DNA of 7,854 nt, taken from Thermoplasmata archaeon. Lineage in GTDB: Archaea > Thermoplasmatota > Thermoplasmata > UBA10834. The stretch covers positions 1 through 7,854 of the forward strand of contig JALHSX010000045.1 in the NCBI GenBank assembly GCA_022865445.1. The letters run 5' to 3'. Shown piece by piece: positions 1-5,716 of the stretch. Numbering within the stretch: the stretch's first letter is position 1; the number at the start of each line of letters is the position of its first letter. Below the pieces are notes generated by a model. That model was given only the letters and a program-made list of their open reading frames with translations, was not told where the DNA came from and did no database searches. A program made the position numbers and the translations under genes.

Positions 1-68
1 CTCTTCTTGTGAAGCGGTGCGTTCGCTCTCGCCTTCCTCTGCTTCCTAGCCTTCGTGCTCGTTGTCAT
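1..68 (-). CDS. rpl24: Large ribosomal subunit protein uL24 (N-terminal fragment, cut by window edge)
   Basis: Only the first 22 codons are inside the window. The peptide contains KARKQRKARANAPLHKK, which closely matches the basic start of archaeal uL24 (pattern RKQRKAxxNAPLHK). uL24 is an early assembly protein that binds 23S rRNA domain I near the exit tunnel. The ATG at 66-68 lies 13 nt after the uL14 stop, with a purine-rich stretch (GAGGGGCGAG) in between that can serve as ribosome binding site. Position directly after uL14 is the normal archaeal order (uL14-uL24-eS4-uL5), so eS4 is expected just beyond the left edge; that is inference. The rest of the gene cannot be judged. Confidence 0.9.
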   Translation of the reverse strand, partial: MTTSTKARKQRKARANAPLHKK

Positions 69-81
69 TCTCGCTCGCCCC

Positions 82-480
82 TCACACTATCATCGAGGCA
101 GTTGCCGCGATCCTGGGCCATCTCTCAGCCGCTTCTCGCGCAACCGGTCCCTTGATATCAGTTCCCTTCGTCTCTCCGGTGTCGGTCACGAGGACCACCG
201 CGTTGTCCTCGAACTGAACCATCGTGCCCTCCGGCCGTCTGAAAGCCCTTTTCTGGCGCACGATTACCGCCCTGAACAGTTGTTTCCTCGTGTCCGGGGA
301 ACCCTTCTTGACGGTGATGACCATCATCTCTCCGAGGGCCGCGTTCGGGTACCGTCTCTTGGTGCCGTGGTAGTTCGGAACGCTGACGACTTGGACGATC
401 TTTGCTCCTGAGTTGTCGATACAGTCCAGCCTCGCGCCGGTCGGTATGCCCCTTGTCTGTCTTCCTGGAATGCCTTTCAT
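82..480 (-). CDS. rpl14: Large ribosomal subunit protein uL14
   Basis: A 132-residue protein, the usual archaeal length. It binds 23S rRNA on the subunit interface and takes part in bridges to the 30S subunit. Family marks seen: LDCIDNSGAKIVQ (about 18-30), RRPEGTMVQFEDNAVV (81-96) and the archaeal C-terminus GTDIKGPVAREAAERWPRIA (106-125). I chose the ATG at 478-480 over the in-frame GTG at 487-489. The ATG gives the family N-terminus MKGI and has an AGGTGG Shine-Dalgarno 5 nt upstream, while the GTG has no such site and would sit inside that site. It starts 9 nt after the uS17 stop and is followed by uL24 after 13 nt. No unusual residues were noticed. Confidence 0.97.
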   Translation of the reverse strand: MKGIPGRQTRGIPTGARLDCIDNSGAKIVQVVSVPNYHGTKRRYPNAALGEMMVITVKKGSPDTRKQLFRAVIVRQKRAFRRPEGTMVQFEDNAVVLVTDTGETKGTDIKGPVAREAAERWPRIAATASMIV

Positions 481-485
481 CGCGA

Positions 486-491
486 CCACCT
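486..491 (-). promoter_or_regulatory. Shine-Dalgarno site deciding the uL14 start
   Basis: On the minus strand AGGTGG overlaps the uS17 stop codon and lies 5 nt before the ATG at 480. It supports this ATG over the upstream GTG at 489, which begins inside the motif. Confidence 0.6.
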
Positions 492-846
492 ACTGTTTGT
501 TCTCTATGACTACGTATGATACTCTCTTGCTCAGCGGCCTGCATTCCATGATGCGGGCCTTGTCCCCGAGCTTCGTCTGAAGGCAGGGGGGCGCGTGAGC
601 CATGTATTTGCTGGTCCTCTTCTCGTATCTCTCGAACTTGGGGATGTACCTCATGTACTCCCTCTGTATGACGACCGTGCTCTGCATCTTCGCCGACACG
701 ACTGTGCCGCTCAGGACCGTGCCCCTAACGGGCAGCGTCCCATGGAACGGGCAGTGTTTGTCCTTGCACGTAATCTTCGGCTGCTCCACGTCGAGCCCTA
801 TGTCCCTGACGCCGGGCTTCGTCGTCTTCTTGACCTTCTCTGCCAT
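490..846 (-). CDS. rps17: Small ribosomal subunit protein uS17
   Basis: A 118-residue OB-fold protein that binds 16S rRNA early in 30S body assembly. The archaeal/eukaryotic form is recognised by CKDKHCPFHGTLPVRG (about 27-42) and the signature GDKARIMECRPLSK (94-107). The N-terminal 20 residues are a charged archaeal extension absent from bacterial S17. Cys27 and Cys32 with His31/His35 resemble a metal-binding arrangement, but the family is not generally known for zinc and I do not claim it. The ATG at 844-846 follows the Rnp1 stop by 11 nt, with GGTGAG between as a plausible ribosome binding site. uL14 follows 9 nt downstream. Confidence 0.96.
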   Translation of the reverse strand: MAEKVKKTTKPGVRDIGLDVEQPKITCKDKHCPFHGTLPVRGTVLSGTVVSAKMQSTVVIQREYMRYIPKFERYEKRTSKYMAHAPPCLQTKLGDKARIMECRPLSKRVSYVVIENKQ

Positions 847-857
847 CGCATCTCACC

Positions 858-1121
858 CTACCGTACTTTCTTGATCCTGTCCTCAGGTCTGAACTTGATT
901 TCCTTGCCGGAGACGATGTGCGTCTGAGAGCCCTCCACGAACCTGAACTTGCAGCAGTCCTTGGGGATCGTCTTCACCCGCCCGTCCTGCTCGATCAGCA
1001 GAGTGTTCCTCGTCTCGTCCACGACCTTTCCCTTGATCCCAAGGTACTGGTCGCAGGTCGACTCTAGAACGTCCACCTCAAGTCCGATCAGCTCCCGTCT
1101 CCGGAAATCTCCTGAACTCAT
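858..1121 (-). CDS. rnp1: Ribonuclease P protein component 1 (Rpp29/Pop4 family)
   Basis: An 87-residue protein of the Rpp29/Pop4/Rnp1 family, a subunit of archaeal RNase P that removes the 5' leader of pre-tRNAs. In known archaeal enzymes it pairs with Rpp21 and binds the specificity domain of the RNase P RNA. Family marks seen: RRELIGLEVDVLEST (8-22), LGIKGKVVDETRNTLLIE (27-44) and the C-terminal RPEDRIKK (78-85). The small Sm-like beta-barrel length is normal for Archaea. The ATG at 1119-1121 lies 12 nt after the aIF1 stop; the nearby ribosome binding site is weak, so translation may be coupled to aIF1. Its place between aIF1 and uS17 is the conserved euryarchaeal location. Confidence 0.96.
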   Translation of the reverse strand: MSSGDFRRRELIGLEVDVLESTCDQYLGIKGKVVDETRNTLLIEQDGRVKTIPKDCCKFRFVEGSQTHIVSGKEIKFRPEDRIKKVR

Positions 1122-1133
1122 GCTCGGCTACCA

Positions 1134-1427
1134 TCACTCCACAGAGAACCCCAGCTCCTCGAGGACCTCTCTGACCTTCTTCTTGTGCTCGCCCTGCAGC
1201 TCTATCCTGCCCTCCTTGGCAGTGCCGCCGGCGGCGCATCTGGTCTTGAGTTTCCTTGCGAGGTCGTCCAAATCTATGTCCGTGTCGTCTATTCCCTCGA
1301 CAACGGTCACGATCTTTCCGTAGCGTCTGGTGTCCGTGAGTATCCTGATCTTCTGCTGTTCCTTCGCTATCTGCTCACACATGCACAGCTCTTCTGGTAG
1401 TCCACACACCGAGCAAATTCCCGCCAT
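1134..1427 (-). CDS. sui1: Translation initiation factor aIF1 (SUI1 family)
   Basis: A 97-residue SUI1/eIF1 protein. It binds the 30S platform near the P site and helps select the correct start codon and initiator tRNA. The SUI1 core is seen as YGKIVTVVEGID (36-47), LARKLKTRCAAGGT (56-69) and IELQGEHKKKV (75-85). The N-terminus carries CSVC at 5-8 and CMC at 15-17, the four-cysteine archaeal arrangement expected to bind zinc; metal binding is from family knowledge. The ATG overlaps the uL29 stop by one base (TAATG), and GGAGGAG in the uL29 tail codons sits 8 to 9 nt upstream as ribosome binding site, so the two genes are likely translationally coupled. Confidence 0.97.
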   Translation of the reverse strand: MAGICSVCGLPEELCMCEQIAKEQQKIRILTDTRRYGKIVTVVEGIDDTDIDLDDLARKLKTRCAAGGTAKEGRIELQGEHKKKVREVLEELGFSVE

Positions 1428-1759
1428 TACGTCTTCTCCTCCTTCTTCGGCTTGTCAGCCTTCTCCTTTTTCACCTTGGGTTTCGGTTCCTCTTTCTTGT
1501 CGTCCTTCTTTGCGTTCTCTTCCTTCGCGGGCTTCTTCGGGCCGGCCTTCACGGCCGCGGCCACTTCGAGCTCGCGTGTGATCGTATGAATCCTGGCGAT
1601 GTTCGTCCTCAGGGCTCTGATCTTCCCAGGGCTCGAGGGCGCACCACCCATTGCTGCGATGCCCCTCTCGTGCATGAGCTCGTCGCTGAGCTCCTTGAAC
1701 TTCGCCTTGATGTCCTCGGGCCGCATCGCCCTGATCTCCTTCGACCTCAGCAGCGCCAT
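1427..1759 (-). CDS. rpl29: Large ribosomal subunit protein uL29 with long charged C-terminal tail
   Basis: A 110-residue protein whose first 67 residues are the normal two-helix uL29: LLRSKEIRAMRPEDIKAKFK (3-22), LMHERG (29-33 region) and IRALRTNIARIHTITRE (47-63). uL29 sits at the exit tunnel beside uL23, where nascent-chain factors dock. Residues from about 68 to 110 are an added low-complexity tail of Lys, Glu, Pro and Ala (for example KKDDKKEEPKPKVKKEKADK, 84-103). Most archaeal uL29 proteins end near residue 65-72, so the tail is a real difference. The ATG at 1757-1759 lies 4 nt after the uS3 stop, with GGAGG in the last uS3 codons 9 nt upstream. The stop overlaps the aIF1 start. Confidence 0.95.
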   Translation of the reverse strand: MALLRSKEIRAMRPEDIKAKFKELSDELMHERGIAAMGGAPSSPGKIRALRTNIARIHTITRELEVAAAVKAGPKKPAKEENAKKDDKKEEPKPKVKKEKADKPKKEEKT

Positions 1760-1763
1760 CCGT

Positions 1764-2744
1764 TCATGCCTCCTTCTTCTCCTCAGCCGGCTCGGCCTTC
1801 TTCTCCGGCTCTTTCTTCTCGGCGGCCTCGGCCAACGGCTTTGGCTCAGGCGATGTCATCGCTTGAGTTGGGGCTGGAATGATGGCCTCAGTGGCAGGAG
1901 GTCCGGTCTCCTTCTTCTTCCGCTTCCTGACCGGCTTCTTCTCTTCGCCCGGAACGGCCGCTCCCTGCGGTCCAGCCGGCGCGGCCTCGTCCTCCTTCTT
2001 CTTGGCCCTCGGCTTCTTCTGTTTCTCAGGCGCTTCCCCGGCCGCAGCTCTCTTCAGCTCTTTCACAGCCTCCGCGGCCTTCTGCTCTTCCGCCTTGCCA
2101 TCCGCCGTCGGAGCTGCTGGTGCCCCTGGCGCCGGTGTGGGCTCAGCTGTCGGCGGGATTATGTCGATCTCGTCCGGCAGCCTCGCGTTCGGATCCATGA
2201 TTTGAACGGTGACTCCTATGATCCCGGGCTTCAGCTTCGCGGCAGCAAAGCCCTGGTGCATGAAGTTCAGCTTCGCCTCGCCGCAATATTTTATGTGCCC
2301 TTCCTTGAACTTCTCGGTCCTGTGTCTCTGACCCGTGAGCTTGCCGGAGATTATGACCTGGCAACCTCTCGCGCCGTTGTCCATGATCCTCCGGACCGTC
2401 GAGTGACCCGCCCTTCTGAAGTGCCAGCCTCGCTCGAGCGCGTTCGCCAGCTTCTCCGCCATGATCTGCGCGTTCAGGTTGGGGTTATCGACCTCCTGAA
2501 CCTCGATCTGCGGGTTGTTGAAGTTGAAGTTCTCTTCGATCGCGTGTGTGAGGCTCTTGATCGCTTCTCCCCTTCTGCCGATTACCAGGCCCGGTCTTTC
2601 GCAGATGAGCGTGACCCTCGTGCCCATGGGTGTCCTCTGGACGTCCAGACCTCCGAACCCGGCCCTGCCGACCCTGCTCATCAGGTACTCCTTCAGCAGG
2701 ACTCTCCGGATGTTCTCGGTGACGAACTTTCTCTCGCTTGCCAT
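1764..2744 (-). CDS. rps3: Small ribosomal subunit protein uS3 with about 130-residue C-terminal extension
   Basis: A 326-residue uS3. The type II KH domain carries the RNA-binding loop VIGRRGEAIKSL (54-65); the C-terminal S3 domain is seen in GARGCQVIISGKLTGQRHRT (124-143) and KPGIIGVTVQIMDP (172-185). uS3 lines the mRNA entry channel on the 30S head. The normal archaeal fold ends near PDEIDIIPP at about 198. Residues 199-326 form an added tail, rich in Ala, Pro, Lys and Glu, with basic clusters (RAKKKE, about 246-251; RKRKKKE, 273-279) and a final KKEPEKKAEP stretch. The ATG at 2742-2744 has GGAGGG about 7 nt upstream. It lies 23 nt after uL22, the largest gap in the operon, and 4 nt before uL29. 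Confidence 0.97.
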   Translation of the reverse strand: MASERKFVTENIRRVLLKEYLMSRVGRAGFGGLDVQRTPMGTRVTLICERPGLVIGRRGEAIKSLTHAIEENFNFNNPQIEVQEVDNPNLNAQIMAEKLANALERGWHFRRAGHSTVRRIMDNGARGCQVIISGKLTGQRHRTEKFKEGHIKYCGEAKLNFMHQGFAAAKLKPGIIGVTVQIMDPNARLPDEIDIIPPTAEPTPAPGAPAAPTADGKAEEQKAAEAVKELKRAAAGEAPEKQKKPRAKKKEDEAAPAGPQGAAVPGEEKKPVRKRKKKETGPPATEAIIPAPTQAMTSPEPKPLAEAAEKKEPEKKAEPAEEKKEA

Positions 2745-2767
2745 TGTGATCCCTCCATCAGGCAGTC

Positions 2768-3217
2768 CTAGGACGCCTTGATCTCCTCCAGCACGATCTC
2801 TATGTTGGTCGTCTGCTCGTTCCAGGGTGTGCTTCTCCCCTGCGCCCTCGGCATGTACGATTTCTCAATCCTGCCCCTGTGGGCTGCTGCGACCTTGACT
2901 CTCATGTTGTCCGATTCGAGGCCCTTGTACTCAGCATTGGACTGGGCGCTCTCCAGCACCCTCAAGATCGCCTTCGCGGCCTTCTTCGGGTACCTCCCCG
3001 GGCCGATCTTCGGCTTCGGGTTCGCGTACATCTTGAATCTTGTGTAGGGGACAGCGATCTCGAGGTCGATGACACCCTTCAGGTACTTCTTCGCGTCATC
3101 CACCTTCATCCCCTTCAGCATCTTGCAGACCTCCCTGGAGTGCTTCGGCGATATGCTGCACTCCTTGCCGAGGGCTCTAGAGGTCGTCTCCGGGTCCGTC
3201 TCCTGTGTGTATCCCAT
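2768..3217 (-). CDS. rpl22: Large ribosomal subunit protein uL22
   Basis: A 149-residue uL22 of normal archaeal length. It binds 23S rRNA and sends a hairpin into the exit tunnel, meeting uL4 at the constriction. Marks seen: SISPKHSREV (21-30), DAKKYLKGVIDLEIAVPYTR (41-60), GPGRYPKKAAKAILRVLESA (72-91), NAEYKGL (94-100) and the C-terminal YMPRAQGRS (121-129) with NIEIVLEE (138-145). The ATG at 3215-3217 is preceded by GGGAGG with 9 nt spacing, directly after the uS19 stop (15 nt gap). The segment MYANPKPKI (63-71), just before the GPGRYP motif, is where many archaeal homologues carry a His-Arg-rich stretch; I attach little weight to this. Confidence 0.97.
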   Translation of the reverse strand: MGYTQETDPETTSRALGKECSISPKHSREVCKMLKGMKVDDAKKYLKGVIDLEIAVPYTRFKMYANPKPKIGPGRYPKKAAKAILRVLESAQSNAEYKGLESDNMRVKVAAAHRGRIEKSYMPRAQGRSTPWNEQTTNIEIVLEEIKAS

Positions 3218-3232
3218 TGTTTTCGGCCTCCC

Positions 3233-3895
3233 TCACTTGAGCGGCATGAACTTGGACGATCTGGTGGCACCTACGCCCAGGCCAGAGTGTCTTACGGCCC
3301 TCCTCGTCATCGCGAACTCGCCGAGCGCGTGCCCGATCATCTCGGCCTTTATGGCGACCGGCAAGAACTCCTTGCCGTTGTATACGTGAACCATCTTGCC
3401 GACGAATTCGGGCAGGACAGGGATCTCCCGTCTGTGGGTCCTGACAGGTCCATCCGCAGCTCTCAGCCTCCGGACGAACGCTTCCTGCTCGGTGTTCAGG
3501 CCCCTGATGTAGGTCCTGCGCGCCCTTGCTGGCAAGAGCTCGATGATATCGGAGAACGGCAGCTTCAGGAGCTCATCCAGCGTGTGACCCCTGTACGTGA
3601 ACTCCTTCTTCCTCCTTGCCTGGATCTGGCTCTTCTTCTTCCTCATCTTCCTTCTGGCGGCCTTTGCGGATCCCTGGTGTCTCGCGGAGGGCTTGATCTT
3701 CTTCTCAGGCGCCGGAGTAGGTCCGGCCACAGGTGCTGCAGCTGGCGCAGCGGCCGCTGCCGGCTTTCCACCCACGATAGGTTTGGCGCCTGCTGCCGGC
3801 TTCGCGCCAGGCGCTGCTGGCTTGGCTCCCGCTTTGTCTGCCGGAGCCTTGGCACCCGGCTTCTGAGCTGCATCTTTCTTCTTCTCATCGGCCAT
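3233..3895 (-). CDS. rps19: Small ribosomal subunit protein uS19 with about 90-residue repeat-rich N-terminal extension
   Basis: A 220-residue protein. Residues from about 92 to the end are a complete archaeal uS19: EFTYRGHTLDELLKLPF (98-114), LLPARARRTYIRGL (120-133), VLPEFVGKMVHVYNGKEF (160-177), EMIGHALGEFAMTRR (185-199) and GATRSSKFMPLK (209-220). uS19 lies on the 30S head close to uS13 and the A-site region. Residues 1-90 are added. They start with MADEKKKD, continue with repeated GAKP/GGKP units followed by Ala/Pro runs (about 12-66), and end with a basic KMRKKK stretch (83-88) leading into the core. Archaeal uS19 is usually 130-150 residues. The ATG at 3893-3895 lies 3 nt after the uL2 stop. 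No shorter in-frame ATG gives a typical uS19: Met84 lies inside the basic stretch and lacks a clear ribosome binding site. Confidence 0.96.
   Translation of the reverse strand: MADEKKKDAAQKPGAKAPADKAGAKPAAPGAKPAAGAKPIVGGKPAAAAAPAAAPVAGPTPAPEKKIKPSARHQGSAKAARRKMRKKKSQIQARRKKEFTYRGHTLDELLKLPFSDIIELLPARARRTYIRGLNTEQEAFVRRLRAADGPVRTHRREIPVLPEFVGKMVHVYNGKEFLPVAIKAEMIGHALGEFAMTRRAVRHSGLGVGATRSSKFMPLK
3698..3862 (-). repeat. Imperfect GAKP(AA) coding repeats in the uS19 extension
   Basis: Codons 12-66 of uS19 encode five imperfect units (GAKAPADKA, GAKPAAP, GAKPAA, GAKPIV, GGKPAA), followed by an Ala/Pro run. On the plus strand this appears as recurring GGC-TTN-GC-type triplets. It is a coding low-complexity repeat and not a mobile element. 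Confidence 0.75.
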
Positions 3896-3898
3896 TCA

Positions 3899-4600
3899 TC
3901 ACACCTTCTTCTTCTTCCTCTGGGGTGCAAGCCTGCCGACCTTCCTGCCCGGCGGGGTGTTCCTGCCTACGCTGGATTGTGTTCCAACGTGCGGGTGGCC
4001 ACCGCCACCGTGCGGGTGGTTGACGGGGTTCATTGCTACGCCTTTGACCTTGAAATATGCCTTCGCCTTCGCGCTGTATGCCCAGAACTTCTTGCCGGAC
4101 TTCGCGAACGGTTTGTCCTTGTGTCCGCCGCCTGCGACGAGCCCGACTGTCGCCAAGCACTTGTGGTCGACATCCTTGAACTTGCCAGATGGCATCAGCA
4201 GGACGGTCTTCGCGCCGTGCGAGACGATGGTCGCAGCGGTGCCAGCGGTCCTTGCGAACTTGCCGCCGTCCCCGGGCTGCGACTCGATGTTGTAGACGAT
4301 CGTGCCCTCGGGAATATTTCCAACGGGCATCGTGTTACCAGCTTCGACTGCTCCCCGAGCGCCGAAAGTGATTTCCTGGCCGACCATGAGCCCATCGGGT
4401 GCGATCATGAAGTGTTCGGCCTCACCGTACTGGACCTTTGCGATCGGGGCTATCCTCCCAGGCTCATGGACGATGTCGAGTATCGTGCCGTTGCTCTCCC
4501 TTAGCCTCGGGTGAGTGGCGTCCGTGAACCTGAGATGTCTCGGGGACTTGTATCTGCCAAAGCCTCGTCCCCTTCTCTGTGTGATCAACCTCTTTCCCAT
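3899..4600 (-). CDS. rpl2: Large ribosomal subunit protein uL2
   Basis: A 233-residue archaeal-type uL2, needed for subunit association and located near the peptidyl transferase centre. It shows GKRLITQRRGRG (2-13), PEGTIVYNIESQPGDGGKFA (97-116), GTAATIVSHG (120-129), VAMNPVNHPHGGGGHPH (188-204) and PPGRKVGRLAPQRKKKK (216-232). The His in VNHPHGG corresponds to the conserved His229 region of E. coli L2. The residue before it is Asn194, where Asp or Glu is usual in the homologues I know. The ATG at 4598-4600 follows the uL23 stop by 12 nt, with GAGGTGG as ribosome binding site. It is followed by uS19 after 3 nt. The length is normal. Confidence 0.97.
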   Translation of the reverse strand: MGKRLITQRRGRGFGRYKSPRHLRFTDATHPRLRESNGTILDIVHEPGRIAPIAKVQYGEAEHFMIAPDGLMVGQEITFGARGAVEAGNTMPVGNIPEGTIVYNIESQPGDGGKFARTAGTAATIVSHGAKTVLLMPSGKFKDVDHKCLATVGLVAGGGHKDKPFAKSGKKFWAYSAKAKAYFKVKGVAMNPVNHPHGGGGHPHVGTQSSVGRNTPPGRKVGRLAPQRKKKKV

Positions 4601-4612
4601 GTCAGCACCACC

Positions 4613-4891
4613 TCAGAATATGCCTATCCTCATGCCGATATCCTCGGCAGAGTAGCCGTCCTTCAGTTTGATGATTGCGTGCTTGCCGTCCTTCATGTAC
4701 TTGACGTTGACCTTCTCCACCTTCGCCTCGAACTTCTCCTCGAATGCCTTCTTGATCTCGGGTTTGGTGGCGGTTCTGCGGACGACGAACTCCAGCCTGT
4801 TCCCGTCCTTCAAGTCCTGAGATGGAGTTCCAGACATCGAGTTCATGGTCTTCTCTGTAACATACGGATGTAGAATTATCGTGCGTCTCAT
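4613..4891 (-). CDS. rpl23: Large ribosomal subunit protein uL23
   Basis: A 92-residue uL23 in the short archaeal form. It stands at the exit tunnel with uL29 and is a docking point for SRP and nascent-chain factors. Seen: ILHPYVTEKTMN (6-17), NRLEFVVRRTATKPEIKKAF (31-50), EAKVEKVNVKYMKDGKHAII (55-74) and the C-terminal SAEDIGMRIGIF (81-92). The ATG overlaps the uL4 stop by four bases (ATGA), and GGAGG in the last uL4 codons lies about 10 nt upstream, which points to coupled translation. uL2 follows after 12 nt. No added tail is present, unlike uL29. Confidence 0.97.
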   Translation of the reverse strand: MRRTIILHPYVTEKTMNSMSGTPSQDLKDGNRLEFVVRRTATKPEIKKAFEEKFEAKVEKVNVKYMKDGKHAIIKLKDGYSAEDIGMRIGIF

Positions 4892-5712
4892 CTCTTCCAG
4901 CCTCCTATGGTCAGGAGCGCGCTCTCAGAGACGAGCATGAGCCTCCCAGGCGCTCCGCCTGGCGCGAGCACGGAAGCGTTGAGCGCATTCGGAGTCACAA
5001 CATCGATGCCAGGGAGATTCCTGACGCTTCTCCCGCCCTTGCACTCCTTCGAGACGACCACCAGCAGGCTCTTGGGGATCCTGTATCTCCTGCCCCTCAT
5101 CTTGCCCCTGCCGGCCCTGATATTCTTCCCGTCTATCGCCCTCTGGACATCATCGTATACGCCTATGGACGACAGGGCCTTTACTGCCTCATGCGTGCTC
5201 TTGATGTCTTCGAAGTCGTCTTTGACAATGATCGGTACGGTCAGCTTCTCGTCGAACTTGTGGCCTCTGGCCTTGACGAGCACTGCCTCGCTCGTCGCCC
5301 GCAGCGCCCCAAGCTTCCCGAGCATCAGCTCTTTCTTGTTGATCTTCTTGCCCAGGTCCTTTTCGACCTTCGGCGGATGCGCGCGCCTGCCCCCGACGTT
5401 GTTCGGCGATTGGGCAGCTGTGGAACTTCCCATCAGTCTCTGGACTCTGGACACTCCTCTGCCCTTGCCCCAGGTGGACACCGAATGGCGCATGCCTGCT
5501 GTAGGCGAAGGCGCGTAGGGCTGCCTCTTGTTCGCCTCTATCGCGGTCACGGCCCTTCTTATGATGTCGGGCCTGTACTCTATCTTGAATATCTCAGGGA
5601 GGATGGTTTCTCCAGTGACCTTGCCCTCGAGATCGTATACATTGAGCTTCCCGGGAGTGGTGTTCGTCACTTCCTCTTCCGCCTTTATCTTCTTGACTTT
5701 CTTCTCGGCCAT
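4888..5712 (-). CDS. rpl4: Large ribosomal subunit protein uL4 (archaeal L4/L1e type)
   Basis: A 274-residue uL4 that binds 23S rRNA domain I and extends a loop into the exit tunnel. The long tunnel loop is visible: KRQPYAPSPTAGMRHSVSTW (62-81), GKGRGVSRVQR (82-92) and GGRRAHPPK (107-115). RGRRYRIPKSLLVVV (206-220) and LAPGGAPGRL (249-258) mark the C-terminal globular part. I chose the ATG at 5710-5712: it has GGAG 9 nt upstream and lies 4 nt after the uL3 stop. A Met nine codons upstream (5739) would overlap uL3 and adds a non-homologous peptide. The first 20 residues are a charged Lys/Glu lead, a mild case of the extensions on other proteins here. The stop overlaps the uL23 start. Confidence 0.96.
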   Translation of the reverse strand: MAEKKVKKIKAEEEVTNTTPGKLNVYDLEGKVTGETILPEIFKIEYRPDIIRRAVTAIEANKRQPYAPSPTAGMRHSVSTWGKGRGVSRVQRLMGSSTAAQSPNNVGGRRAHPPKVEKDLGKKINKKELMLGKLGALRATSEAVLVKARGHKFDEKLTVPIIVKDDFEDIKSTHEAVKALSSIGVYDDVQRAIDGKNIRAGRGKMRGRRYRIPKSLLVVVSKECKGGRSVRNLPGIDVVTPNALNASVLAPGGAPGRLMLVSESALLTIGGWKR

Positions 5713-5716
5713 GAAC

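Noticed and set aside
27..42. CPFHG-region Cys/His of uS17 (residues 27-35 of that protein) as a new zinc site
   Set aside because: The pattern is the ordinary archaeal/eukaryotic uS17 signature; I know of no established metal site there, so it is not reported as a finding. The start and end given are residue numbers of uS17.
481..489. GTG start at 489 for uL14
   Set aside because: The ATG at 480 restores the family N-terminus MKGI and the usual 132 residues and has the better-placed AGGTGG site.
1599..2771. Plus-strand open frame (390 codons) antisense to uS3 and uL29
   Set aside because: It covers the certain uS3 gene and mirrors its Lys/Glu/Ala tail as Leu/Arg/Ser runs, with no recognisable domain.
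2879..4504. Very long plus-strand open frame (541 codons) antisense to uL2, uS19 and uL22
   Set aside because: It is a by-product of GC-rich codon use in three certain genes on the other strand. It has no family resemblance and an Arg/Leu-rich composition typical of antisense frames.
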